NCBI RefSeq assembly: GCF_002339505.1
Contig: NZ_DDJO01000013.1
Span: 97,962 to 161,961 of the forward strand
Length of the DNA: 64,000 bases
DNA from: Corynebacterium sp. UBA2622
Lineage (GTDB): Bacteria; Actinomycetota; Actinomycetes; Mycobacteriales; Mycobacteriaceae
Direction: 5' to 3'
The notes under the pieces are model-generated. The model was not told the origin of the DNA. It worked only from the letters and a program-made list of their open reading frames with translations, and did no database searches. Made by a program: the position numbers and the translations under genes. Shown piece after piece: positions 53,101-60,951 of the stretch; positions within the stretch are counted from its first letter, which is position 1; every line of letters starts with the position of its first letter.

Positions 53101-53155
53101 GGGTCCAGTATGGTCGACACGCCTGGGTGTGCGCCAACGCGGGTAGACTGTCGAC

Positions 53156-53545
53156 GTGAGTTTTGGAGATTCCCCCGCCACCCAGTCGACCCCCGACCTC
53201 GACGCGCTGCTTGCCGGCGAGAAGCTGCTCAGCCTTCCCGAGGTGGCCGAATACCTCGACGTTCCCGTCACCCGGGTCCACGACCTCGTGGGCGCCCGCA
53301 AGCTGCTCGTCTACAAGCGCGGCGGCACCAAGTACGTGCCGAAGCTTCTGCTCGGCGACGACGGCGGGCTGTCCAAGTTCGTCTCCGGGGCGATCACGGT
53401 GCTCCACGACGGCGGCTTCGGCGACGAGGAGATCCTCACCTACCTCTACACCCCCGACGACTCGCTTCCGGGCCGGCCGATCGACGCCCTCCACGGCCAC
53501 GGAGCCCGCGAGGTGATCAGGCGGGCTCAGGCGATGGGGTTTTAG
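53156..53545 (+). CDS. Winged-helix DNA-binding protein, Rv2175c family
   Basis: This 129-residue protein resembles Rv2175c, a DNA-binding protein phosphorylated by PknL in M. tuberculosis. The helix-turn-helix is LLSLPEVAEYLDVPVTRVHDLV (about 24-45), followed by KYVPKLLLGDD and the family C-terminal domain with DEEILTYLYT. The N-terminal Thr/Ser-rich tail (SPATQSTPDLD) is the likely phosphorylation region. TAGACT (53144-53149) ends six bases before GTG 53156, so it is probably leaderless. Its end overlaps the converging mptA by 29 bases. Confidence 0.87.
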   Translation: MSFGDSPATQSTPDLDALLAGEKLLSLPEVAEYLDVPVTRVHDLVGARKLLVYKRGGTKYVPKLLLGDDGGLSKFVSGAITVLHDGGFGDEEILTYLYTPDDSLPGRPIDALHGHGAREVIRRAQAMGF

Positions 53546-55064
53546 GCACCGGGTGCGTTCCCTTCGTGCCCATCGCCCGCTGTGCCTTTTCTTCGGGTGA
53601 GCTCGTCTCCTTCGGGTAAATCCACACGGCCGCCGCCCATGCGAGGGCGCCGGCGAGGAGGAGGAACCAGCTGTCGTACAACCGGTGGTTCCCCCCGCCC
53701 ATGAAGGCCAGGCCGACGATGACGGTGGCTGCGACAGCGAGCTTCTTCACCCACACCGGCGGGTTGAAGGTGCCCACCAGACTGATCACGGAAGCGTAGT
53801 ACCACGGGAGTGTGACGGCGTTGGTGACGAAGGCGATGGCGTACGCCAGCGTGGTGCCCATGACGGCGCGGCGGTTCGTGCCCTCGCCGTGGGGTCGGCA
53901 GATCAGCCACGCCGCGACCAACCCCGCGAGCATGAGGAAGGATCCCGCCGCGCGGGTTGCCGCCAGTGCGGTGTTGTAGGGGAAGTCCTCCTCGAACAGC
54001 TGGATGAAGGGGGTCACCAGGTCCGCCGCCAGCGTCGGCCCAGAAAGGGGGTTGACCACCTTCGAGTTGCCGGAGATTTCCGCCAGCCAGCCCCAGGAGG
54101 ACCCGGAGGCGACGGTTACCGCGTCGACGACGAGAGCCGCCACCGCGACCGTCCACACCCCCGCACCGAGGAACACGGCGGCGCGGGCCCGTTTGCCGGC
54201 GCGGCCGCGGGCGTAGTGGTGGTACATCATCCACACGACGAACGGCAGGGCAATCGCCGCGGTCGCCTTGAGAGACAGGGCGAGGGCGATGAGCGCGATC
54301 CCGGGGGTGAAGAACCGGGTGGCCAGGCAGGAGAGGAGTCCCAGGCTCACCAGCCCGACCATGACGGACTCGTTGTGCATCCCTCCCACCATGTGCAGGA
54401 GCATCACGGGATTGGCCACCCCGAGCCAGGTGGCGACGGCCGGGTTCCCGCCGATACGCGCCGCGACGCGCGGCACCGAGTAGGCGATGAGTGCGAAGCC
54501 GGCGAGGCTGAGCAGCTTGTAGGCGACAACCCCCGCCGCGACGTTGTCGCCGACCACGGTGGTGATCAACTTGCCGATGCCCAGGTGCAGCGGCCCGTAG
54601 GGGGTGGTGGTGTTGCGCCAGTCGTGGGAGACCTCCCACAGGTACGGACCCGGGTTGACGGCGGCGCCCTCGGTGTAGGGGTCGAAGCCGTCGCGCATCA
54701 TGGCGCCCTGCATGAGGTAGGAGTACACGTCGCGCGACAGAATCGGTGCGGCGAGCGCCAGGGGTGCGGTCCACAGCCAGGCGGCCCGGGTGACGGAGGT
54801 GAGGCCGGCTCGCCCGTGAGAGAGCTCGTGGCCGAGTAGGACCCACGCCGCAACGAGCCCCACGATTCCCAGCGTGAGCATGATCTCGAAGACCGAGCGG
54901 CCGTGGCCGTAGAGGATCTGCCCGAGGCCGAGCCCGCGCACCACGCCTCCGCGGTTGCGCGTGGCCCCGGCGCCGTACGAGCCCACGGCGATGAGGGCTC
55001 CCGCCGCCAGGCCGAGCTGCAGGGGGCTACGCACGGCGGGCGGTGGACTTGATGGCCAGCTCAC
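53517..55064 (-). CDS. mptA: Alpha-1,6-mannopyranosyltransferase MptA (GT-C)
   Basis: MptA extends the mannan backbone of lipomannan on the outer side of the membrane using polyprenyl-phosphate mannose. The 515-residue protein has about a dozen membrane segments and the GT-C acidic loop motif ILSRDVYSYLMQGAMM after the first few. GTG 55064 overlaps the end of idsA by 38 bases, so the two are coupled. The order aroG-pknL-Rv2175c-mptA-idsA matches mycobacteria. With pimB it belongs to PIM/lipomannan synthesis. Confidence 0.87.
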   Translation of the reverse strand: MSWPSSPPPAVRSPLQLGLAAGALIAVGSYGAGATRNRGGVVRGLGLGQILYGHGRSVFEIMLTLGIVGLVAAWVLLGHELSHGRAGLTSVTRAAWLWTAPLALAAPILSRDVYSYLMQGAMMRDGFDPYTEGAAVNPGPYLWEVSHDWRNTTTPYGPLHLGIGKLITTVVGDNVAAGVVAYKLLSLAGFALIAYSVPRVAARIGGNPAVATWLGVANPVMLLHMVGGMHNESVMVGLVSLGLLSCLATRFFTPGIALIALALSLKATAAIALPFVVWMMYHHYARGRAGKRARAAVFLGAGVWTVAVAALVVDAVTVASGSSWGWLAEISGNSKVVNPLSGPTLAADLVTPFIQLFEEDFPYNTALAATRAAGSFLMLAGLVAAWLICRPHGEGTNRRAVMGTTLAYAIAFVTNAVTLPWYYASVISLVGTFNPPVWVKKLAVAATVIVGLAFMGGGNHRLYDSWFLLLAGALAWAAAVWIYPKETSSPEEKAQRAMGTKGTHPVPKTPSPEPA

Positions 55065-56136
55065 GGAGGGTCTCCGCCACCGCGGCGTCCACCCCCGCCT
55101 CCTCCAGGTGCCTCAGGCCGGAGGCGGTGAGGGCTTCGATGCGCTTCTCGACGCCCTCGACCGCGCCGCTGGAGCGGATGATGTCCGCGAGGCGGCGCAG
55201 CGAGGGACCGTCGGACACGGTGCCCACCTTTTCGCGCAGCTCCCGGGCGGCCGCCGGGTCGGAGCCGTCAAGCGCCGTGAGAGCCATGGACAGCAGTACC
55301 GTGCGCTTGCCCTCGCGCAGGTCATCCCCGGCGGGCTTGCCGGTGACGGAGGAGTCCCCGAAGACGCCCAGGAGGTCGTCGCGAAGCTGGTAGGCGACCC
55401 CGATGTCGCAACCGTAGCCGCGGAAGGCGGCGACGGTGTGCTCGTCGGCACTGGCGAGCGCCGCCCCGAGGTGCAGCGGGCGCTCGATGGTGTAGGCGGC
55501 GGTTTTGTACCGGTTGACCTTGTCTGCGAGCTCGATGGACTCGTCGCCCGTGGCCTCGAGCGTGATGTCGAGCAGCTGGCCCCCGATGACCTCGGTGCGC
55601 ATTCCCCGCCACGCGCCCTGGGCTCGGCGCAGGGCGGAATCGCTCACCCCGGAATCCCGCCACATGTCGTCCGCCCAGGCCAGTGCCAGATCCCCGACGA
55701 GGATGGCGACATCCCGGCCGAATTTGGCGGCGTCACCGCGCAGCCCGCGGGAAAGGTGGCTCGTCTCCACCGCCCGGTGGACCGTCGGGTTCCCGCGCCG
55801 CGTGTCGGAGGAGTCGATGATGTCGTCGTGCACGAGGGCGCAGGCCTGGATGAATTCCAGCGAACTCACCGCCGTGAGAACTGCGCGGGGGTCCTCGCCG
55901 CCAGCGGCCAGGCCCCCCGCCCCGACAAATCCCGCCCAGCCGTAGAGGGGGCGGAAGCGTTTGCCGCCGCCGAGGACGAAGTCGCGGAGGTAAGCCGCGG
56001 AGGCGGCGACGGGCGGGCCGATCTCCTCCACGTCGGGGAGGCGCTCGTCCAGGAAGCGGCGCAGCTCCACCTCCACCGCACCGGGGATGGCCGACATCGG
56101 CATGGAGGGGTCGAACTGGGCGGCAGACGGTGTCAC
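55027..56136 (-). CDS. idsA: Polyprenyl diphosphate synthase (GGPP synthase, IdsA)
   Basis: IdsA condenses isopentenyl units to geranylgeranyl-length chains. The 369-residue protein has GGGKRFRP, the first Asp-rich motif HDDIIDSSDTRRG (D104-D108) and the second YQLRDDLLGVFGD, typical of trans-prenyltransferases. GTG 56136 is chosen since AAGGAG lies six bases upstream; the ATG 56169 adds 11 residues without a ribosome site. It may feed polyprenyl carriers used by MptA, whose gene overlaps it. Chain length is inferred from the corynebacterial orthologue, not measured. Confidence 0.9.
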   Translation of the reverse strand: MTPSAAQFDPSMPMSAIPGAVEVELRRFLDERLPDVEEIGPPVAASAAYLRDFVLGGGKRFRPLYGWAGFVGAGGLAAGGEDPRAVLTAVSSLEFIQACALVHDDIIDSSDTRRGNPTVHRAVETSHLSRGLRGDAAKFGRDVAILVGDLALAWADDMWRDSGVSDSALRRAQGAWRGMRTEVIGGQLLDITLEATGDESIELADKVNRYKTAAYTIERPLHLGAALASADEHTVAAFRGYGCDIGVAYQLRDDLLGVFGDSSVTGKPAGDDLREGKRTVLLSMALTALDGSDPAAARELREKVGTVSDGPSLRRLADIIRSSGAVEGVEKRIEALTASGLRHLEEAGVDAAVAETLRELAIKSTARRA

Positions 56137-56174
56137 GCTCGCTCCTTCAGGGTCGGGGTTGAACGCCATAAAGA

Positions 56175-56753
56175 CTACCCGGGCAGGTCAAGGGGCAGCC
56201 TCCGGCCCAGCACGGCGAATGGGCGGCGGTCACCCGAATATGTGTAGTGCCGCAGGATGTCGCTGAAACCGAGCTTGCGGTAGAGGCCGAACGCGGGGTT
56301 GTTCTCACCCGCCACCTCCGGCGTGGAGAGAAGAGCCCACGAGGCGGATGTGGTGCGCACCAGCTCAGTGAGAAGATCGCGCCCGATTCCGCGCCCCTGC
56401 ATCAGGGAATCAACGTGGATCTCCGCGATCTCGAAGTAGTCGTCCACCATCGCGGAAACCTCCGGCGTCAGGCTGCCCGATTGCTTGAGCCCGCGGATGA
56501 GCTGCTGGTCCCACCACCGGCCGCGGGTGCCGAGGAAGCCGTAGGCGACGCCGACCACCCGCTCGTCCGTCCCGGCACCCTCCACCGCGATGACGGCTGT
56601 GAAGCCGGGGCAGACGATCTCCCGGCGCCAGATATCGATGCGCTGTTTGCGGATGGAGCGCGGGTAATCCATGGCCGTGATGTAAATGTCCACCAGGGTG
56701 GGGGCGAGCAGGGAGAACTCGTGCCCCGTGAGGCGGCGGATTGACACTGTCAT
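56175..56753 (-). CDS. GNAT-family N-acetyltransferase
   Basis: This 192-residue protein has the acetyl-CoA binding loop QGRGIGRDLLTELV in HVDSLMQGRGIG, and LYRKLGFSDILRHY near the end, as in GNAT enzymes. It resembles Rv2170 by position beside idsA. Substrate unknown. It stops 38 bases before idsA on the same strand and diverges from the HEPN-like gene across 135 bases. Confidence 0.85.
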   Translation of the reverse strand: MTVSIRRLTGHEFSLLAPTLVDIYITAMDYPRSIRKQRIDIWRREIVCPGFTAVIAVEGAGTDERVVGVAYGFLGTRGRWWDQQLIRGLKQSGSLTPEVSAMVDDYFEIAEIHVDSLMQGRGIGRDLLTELVRTTSASWALLSTPEVAGENNPAFGLYRKLGFSDILRHYTYSGDRRPFAVLGRRLPLDLPG

Positions 56754-56888
56754 GGGTCCATCGAACCACGTTGAAGGCGCGCACGGGGGCAGTTCGAGCC
56801 CATTGTTTTATCGAACATGCGTGCTAATCTGTGGGAGGAGTGTCGAACAGAGGTTTTAACGTTGGGCCATACCGAGAAGGAGGAGCAG

Positions 56889-57320
56889 ATGAACACCATC
56901 ATTTCAGCCACCACCGGGGCGGCGTACGGGGCACCTGCCGGGGCGTCGAAGAGCGGGAAGTTCTTCAGCTCCGCCGATGAGCTCCTCCGCCGCGCCCACG
57001 CCGAGCAGGCGCAGGGGCACGGCGACCTCGCCCTGGAGTATGCGTACCGCGCGGCCCTGCGGGTCGCCGGGGCTGTCTGCGCTGAATCGCCGGTGGTTCG
57101 CAAGAGGAAGCGGCTTCCCAGCAGCGCGTGGGAGAAACTGGCGCTCACGGGGGAGTCCGGGACGGCGTGGGCGCGGCGCCTGTCGGCCTACTCGGCCATG
57201 AGGGGGCGGGTAGCCTCCGGAATCCAACCCGCACCCGACCCAGACACCGTGGAGGCGTTCCTCGCCGTCGTCGAGGATTTCTACGCCGCGTCCCAACCGG
57301 GGATCACGCTGGTGGCGTAG
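56889..57320 (+). CDS. SAV_6107-like HEPN-domain protein
   Basis: This 143-residue helical protein resembles the SAV_6107 HEPN family: FFSSADELLRRAHAEQAQGHGDLALEYAYRAALR near residues 25-58, then LPSSAWEKLALTGESG and FLAVVEDFY. The classical RNase RX4-6H motif of toxic HEPN proteins is not seen, so nuclease activity is doubtful. ATG 56889 has AAGGAGG five bases upstream. The longer frame from 56817 lacks a ribosome site. It precedes the DUF3040 gene and diverges from the GNAT gene. Confidence 0.72.
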   Translation: MNTIISATTGAAYGAPAGASKSGKFFSSADELLRRAHAEQAQGHGDLALEYAYRAALRVAGAVCAESPVVRKRKRLPSSAWEKLALTGESGTAWARRLSAYSAMRGRVASGIQPAPDPDTVEAFLAVVEDFYAASQPGITLVA

Positions 57321-57424
57321 TGCTCGCTCGGGCCCGATGCCGGGCGGGAACATTCACGGGGGGAGGGGCGTTATTAGGAGTAGTCTTCTTTCAAACGCCC
57401 ACGTCGATAGTCGGAGAGTGAAGA

Positions 57425-57808
57425 GTGTCTCTTTCGGAGCAAGAACAGCGGACGCTGCGGGAAATCGAGCGTTCCCTCCTCGCTGAGGATCCCGCCTTCG
57501 GCAACTCGGTGACGCGAATTGCGGCCTCCCCCGGAGGTGGTGCCGGGCGGATCACGATGCGCAGCGTCGCCCTGATCGTCTTCGGCCTCGTCCTCCTGCT
57601 CGGGGGTGTTGCCCTCGCCACGGTAAACATCTGGCTCATCGCGCTCAGTGTCGTGGGCTTCCTGGTGATGCTCGCCGGCGGCATCCTTGCCCTGCGGGCA
57701 CCGAGCTCTGGCCCGGCCGTCTCCCGCACAACTTCCCGCGTGGCGAAGCCCGCTGCCCGTAGTTCGAAGATGGAGGAAAACTTCCGCCGCCGCTTCGAGG
57801 GGCAGTAG
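57425..57808 (+). CDS. DUF3040-family membrane protein
   Basis: This 127-residue protein starts SLSEQEQRTLREIERSLLAEDP, the DUF3040 hallmark, then two hydrophobic segments (about 46-64 and 69-90) and a basic tail. It matches Rv2169c by family and location before mraZ. The start is GTG 57425 with GAGAGTGAAGAG upstream. The function is unknown. Confidence 0.85.
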   Translation: MSLSEQEQRTLREIERSLLAEDPAFGNSVTRIAASPGGGAGRITMRSVALIVFGLVLLLGGVALATVNIWLIALSVVGFLVMLAGGILALRAPSSGPAVSRTTSRVAKPAARSSKMEENFRRRFEGQ

Positions 57809-57827
57809 GGCCCCTCCCGCGTTTCCA

Positions 57828-57861
57828 CCGCGTGCCCGCCTTGTGGCGGCGCGCGGTTTTT
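57828..57861 (+). terminator. Terminator after the DUF3040 gene
   Basis: CCGCGTGCCCGCC pairs with GGCGGCGCGCGG (one bulge) around TTGT, followed by TTTTT. It separates this gene from the dcw promoter region. Confidence 0.8.
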
Positions 57862-58159
57862 GCTGCGCTGCTTTAGCGGCCGGGCAAGCGGGCGGGCACC
57901 GGGGCTCCACTTCACCCCACCTGGTCCCCCCACCCCGCCCCACACGCGGTTCCGGGAAGGGTGGGGGCTTCCCCGGAACGCCTTTCGCGTGGTGGTGTGT
58001 GGGGGTTTGGGGGTGGGCGTTGGGCGTGGGGATGCCGTTCCGGAGTGGGAAGCGGGGCGCGAAAGGCACCCCGCGGGCCGTCGCCCCACCCATTTTCAGG
58101 CGTTTGAACTGGTTCTTTTGGGGCACCGGCGAGAAAGAACGCGTCTGGTGTGGCGTTTG
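57862..58159 (+). other. Gene-free G-rich region before mraZ, with G-quadruplex motif
   Basis: No convincing gene is seen. At 58001-58031 there are five G runs of three to five bases with loops of one to four bases, a strong G-quadruplex pattern on the plus strand. CGCCTTTCGCG (about 57980) and CGCGAAAGGC (about 58059) are complementary, as are GCTTCCC and GGGAAGC, so alternative hairpins could form. Confidence 0.5.
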
Positions 58160-58184
58160 TGGGAGAAAGTGGGTTAGAGTGGGG
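58160..58184 (+). promoter_or_regulatory. Three MraZ boxes over the mraZ -10 element
   Basis: TGGGA, TGGGT and TGGGG start at 58160, 58170 and 58180, exactly ten bases apart, the TGGGN-N5 pattern bound by MraZ. TAGAGT (58175-58180) within them is a good -10, so binding would block the dcw promoter (autorepression). Transcription would start near 58187, giving a leader of about 100 bases. Confidence 0.75.
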
Positions 58185-58288
58185 AATAGCGGAGAGACGT
58201 GGCGGCATCCTGACTACGTGCCACGACGTTTCAACGCCGGGAAAATTGAACAACCGAAGTCGGTGAGTGGAAGGAAGGTGGGCTCCGG

Positions 58289-58723
58289 ATGTTTCTGGGA
58301 ACCTACACTCCCAAGCTCGACGACAAGGGGCGCCTGACGCTGCCCGCCAAGTTCCGCGAGGATCTGGCGGACGGGTTGATGGTGACCAAGGGACAGGACC
58401 ACTCGCTCGCGGTGTACCCGCGCGAGGAGTTCGCGGCACGCGCCCGCAAGGCCGCCGCCGTGTCCCGGACGAACCCCCAGGCACGAGCCTTCATCCGCAA
58501 CCTGGCTGCCAGCGCGGATGAGCAGGCGCTTGACGGGTCAGGTCGCATCACGCTGTCGCCGGCGCACCGTGAGTACGCAAACCTCTCCAAGGAATGCGTG
58601 GTCATCGGTTCGGTCGACTTTCTCGAAATCTGGGACGCAGAGTCCTGGGCCACATATCAGGAAGAGACTGAGGCCGCCTTCGCGGCGGCCGATGACGATG
58701 GCATTCTCTCCGGCCTGCTCTAA
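58289..58723 (+). CDS. mraZ: Transcriptional regulator MraZ
   Basis: MraZ is a DNA-binding regulator that opens the division/cell-wall cluster and represses its own promoter. The 144-residue protein has the two repeated swapped-hairpin halves: FLGTYTPKLDDKGRLTLPAKFRE and QALDGSGRITLSPAHRE, each with the DxxGR DNA-binding motif. GGAAGG precedes ATG 58289. The TGGGN boxes at 58160-58184 are its likely binding site. A gap of 202 bases separates it from rsmH. Confidence 0.96.
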   Translation: MFLGTYTPKLDDKGRLTLPAKFREDLADGLMVTKGQDHSLAVYPREEFAARARKAAAVSRTNPQARAFIRNLAASADEQALDGSGRITLSPAHREYANLSKECVVIGSVDFLEIWDAESWATYQEETEAAFAAADDDGILSGLL

Positions 58724-58925
58724 GGGCTGACTACCCGGCCAGCAGGCAGTTGACTACTGACGGAGAGCGTGTACGGACTCTGTCCGGGGCGTGAAGCATT
58801 CTGGTGTACTTCCCCGACATCAGAACAGCCGCCCCGGGCAGGGCTCTATACGCTCCCCCGACCACGAACAGGGACGGGAAGACAACAATTCCAAGGTGAC
58901 GGACGAAAGCGGAGGGGGTGACCAC
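58724..58925 (+). promoter_or_regulatory. mraZ-rsmH gap with possible internal promoter
   Basis: This gap holds TTGACT (58750-58755) and TACGGACT (58772) 16 bases apart, a possible promoter for rsmH onward. GGAGGGGG lies before the rsmH GTG. No gene is seen. Confidence 0.3.
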
Positions 58926-59987
58926 GTGTCCCGGAACGCAGACACCACCGGCAGCGGCGGGCACCCGGCCGAGATGGACTTCGACATCGGCACCAACCGC
59001 GGGCACGTTCCCGTCATGCGCGACCGCATGACGGACCTCCTCGCACCAGCTGTCAAGGCATTCGGCGACGATGCCGTCATCGTGGACGGCACCCTGGGCG
59101 CGGGCGGGCACACGGAGCACTTCCTCACCGTGTTCCCCCGGGCACGGGTCATCGGCATCGACCGCGATCCGGATGCCCTCGCGGAGGCGGGCGAGCGGCT
59201 TGCACCCTTCGGCGACCGTTTCACGGGCGTCCAGGCGCGGTTCGACGAAATTGGCCGGGTGGTGGGGGAGGCCGACGGAGGCATCTTCGACACCGTCCGC
59301 GACCGCGGTCTGGCGGGGGCTTTTTTCGATCTCGGCGTCTCCTCCATGCAGCTCGACCGCGAGGATCGCGGCTTCGCCTACCGGGTGGACGCTCCCCTCG
59401 ACATGCGGATGGACCCCAGCCAGGGCCAGACGGCCGCCGACGTTCTCAACACCTACAGCCACGGCGACCTCGCCCGGGTGCTTAAGACTTACGGGGACGA
59501 GCGCTTCGCGGGAAAGATTGCGTCCGCGGTTCTCCGGGAGCGCGAGAAGGAGCCCTTCGACCGCAGCGCACGCCTGGTGGAGCTTCTCTACGAGACCATT
59601 CCCGCCGCCACCCGGCGCACAGGCGGGCACCCGGCGAAACGGACCTTTCAGGCGCTTCGTGTGGAGGTCAACCGCGAGCTGGAGGCCGTGGAGAACGTCA
59701 TTCCGGTCGTGGCGGATCTGCTCGGCCCGGGCGGTCGGGCGGTGTTCATGAGCTACCAGTCGCTCGAGGACAAGATCGTCAAGTCGGCATTTGCCGAGCT
59801 CACGACCTCCAGGACTCCACGAGGTCTGCCCATGGAGCTGCCCGGTGCCGCCGCCAGGTTCCGTTCCATCACCAACGGCGCGGAAAAGGCGTCCGAGGAA
59901 GAGATCAGGCTCAATTCGCGTGCTGCCCCTGTGCGGGTGCGGGGCGTCGAAAAGCTGCGAAAGGCCCCCGATGACCTCCAGGATTAA
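58926..59987 (+). CDS. rsmH: 16S rRNA (cytosine1402-N4)-methyltransferase
   Basis: RsmH methylates C1402 in the decoding centre of 16S rRNA with S-adenosylmethionine. The 353-residue protein has HVPVMRDRM, the SAM-binding DGTLGAGGHTEHFL (about 54-67), IDRDPDAL and the C-terminal TFQALRVEVNREL and SYQSLEDKIVK. GTG 58926 after GGAGGGGG is used; an earlier GTG at 58896 would add ten residues. It sits in the standard dcw order. Confidence 0.94.
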   Translation: MSRNADTTGSGGHPAEMDFDIGTNRGHVPVMRDRMTDLLAPAVKAFGDDAVIVDGTLGAGGHTEHFLTVFPRARVIGIDRDPDALAEAGERLAPFGDRFTGVQARFDEIGRVVGEADGGIFDTVRDRGLAGAFFDLGVSSMQLDREDRGFAYRVDAPLDMRMDPSQGQTAADVLNTYSHGDLARVLKTYGDERFAGKIASAVLREREKEPFDRSARLVELLYETIPAATRRTGGHPAKRTFQALRVEVNRELEAVENVIPVVADLLGPGGRAVFMSYQSLEDKIVKSAFAELTTSRTPRGLPMELPGAAARFRSITNGAEKASEEEIRLNSRAAPVRVRGVEKLRKAPDDLQD

Positions 59988-60015
59988 CCCCACCACCGAC
60001 GGAAGAGACACTCAC

Positions 60016-60816
60016 ATGGGAGCGAACCGAGACTTCACCCCCGCCCGCGGCGGTACCGCCACGCTGACGCGGCCAGGGAGCCGCACCCACGGCGACGCTT
60101 CCCGACGCCCCGAGGCCTACGCCCCGACCCCGCGCGCCCGCCCCGTGGCACCGCACGTGCCGCACGCCGCCCGCAAGGGCCGGCTGGGCTCGAAACAGGT
60201 CGTCTCCGTCCGCGGCCGGCGGGTCACCGTAGCCAGTGAGACAAGGCGCAAGTTCTCCACTGTCACCCTCATCGCCCTGCCGCTGCTGGTGGCCGGGGTG
60301 GTGCTGGCGATGTTCCTGTCCGGCCTGTCGACCAACCAGTCGTTCACGGTCCAGCAGCTGCAGAACCGCGAACGCAACCTCTCCAACGAGGTGGAGTCCC
60401 TCAACCGGGACCTGGAAGACCTGCGTTCCTCGGCGGAGATCGCGCAGCGCGGCTCCGAGGCGGGGATGGTGGTGCCGCTGCAGCCCGGCATCATCGCCAA
60501 TGACGGCAACGGCGGCGTCAACGAGCAGCGCCCCGCCGATCCCGGGAAGGTGCAGAAGGTCATGGATGTCAACGGCGCACCGGTACAGGCGGGCCGCGCT
60601 TCCAGCGACCGCTCCGCCACCCGCGACCTCGGCGGGAACCTCACCACGGTACCGGGCGGAAACGTCCTCGGCCGCGGTACCGCACAACCGGGTACCCAGC
60701 CGGGAGCTCCTGCCGCCAACCAGCCCGCGAACCCGCAGGACGCGCAGCCGGCGGCCCCGGCACCCCAGCGCAGCAACCTGGCCCCCTACCAGCCGAACGT
60801 GCCGGCCGCCCACTAA
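60016..60816 (+). CDS. ftsL: FtsL-like septum protein
   Basis: FtsL joins the FtsQ-FtsB-FtsL complex that activates FtsWI. The 266-residue protein has a basic disordered N-terminus (about 75 residues), one membrane segment (about 86-106, VTLIALPLLVAGVVLAMFL), a short coiled coil (QNRERNLSNEVESLNRDLED) and an outer tail of about 130 residues rich in Pro, Ala, Gln and Gly. The call rests on position between rsmH and ftsI and this layout. The long Pro-rich tail is absent from short FtsL proteins. ATG 60016 is 28 bases after rsmH. Confidence 0.8.
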   Translation: MGANRDFTPARGGTATLTRPGSRTHGDASRRPEAYAPTPRARPVAPHVPHAARKGRLGSKQVVSVRGRRVTVASETRRKFSTVTLIALPLLVAGVVLAMFLSGLSTNQSFTVQQLQNRERNLSNEVESLNRDLEDLRSSAEIAQRGSEAGMVVPLQPGIIANDGNGGVNEQRPADPGKVQKVMDVNGAPVQAGRASSDRSATRDLGGNLTTVPGGNVLGRGTAQPGTQPGAPAANQPANPQDAQPAAPAPQRSNLAPYQPNVPAAH

Positions 60817-60951
60817 CGGGGCACGCGGTACATGCCGCACGGTGCGTGGCGCTCGCCCCGCGCGGGCCTGCGCGGGGCAATATAGACAGACGTTGAACCC
60901 GGGCCGGACGCACCGGGGGCATGGATACGACGAAAAGGTGGATGCAGGCAC

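Noticed and set aside
57809..58337. Frames in both directions before mraZ
   Set aside because: They overlap a terminator and a G-rich low-complexity stretch and run into mraZ; no family match.
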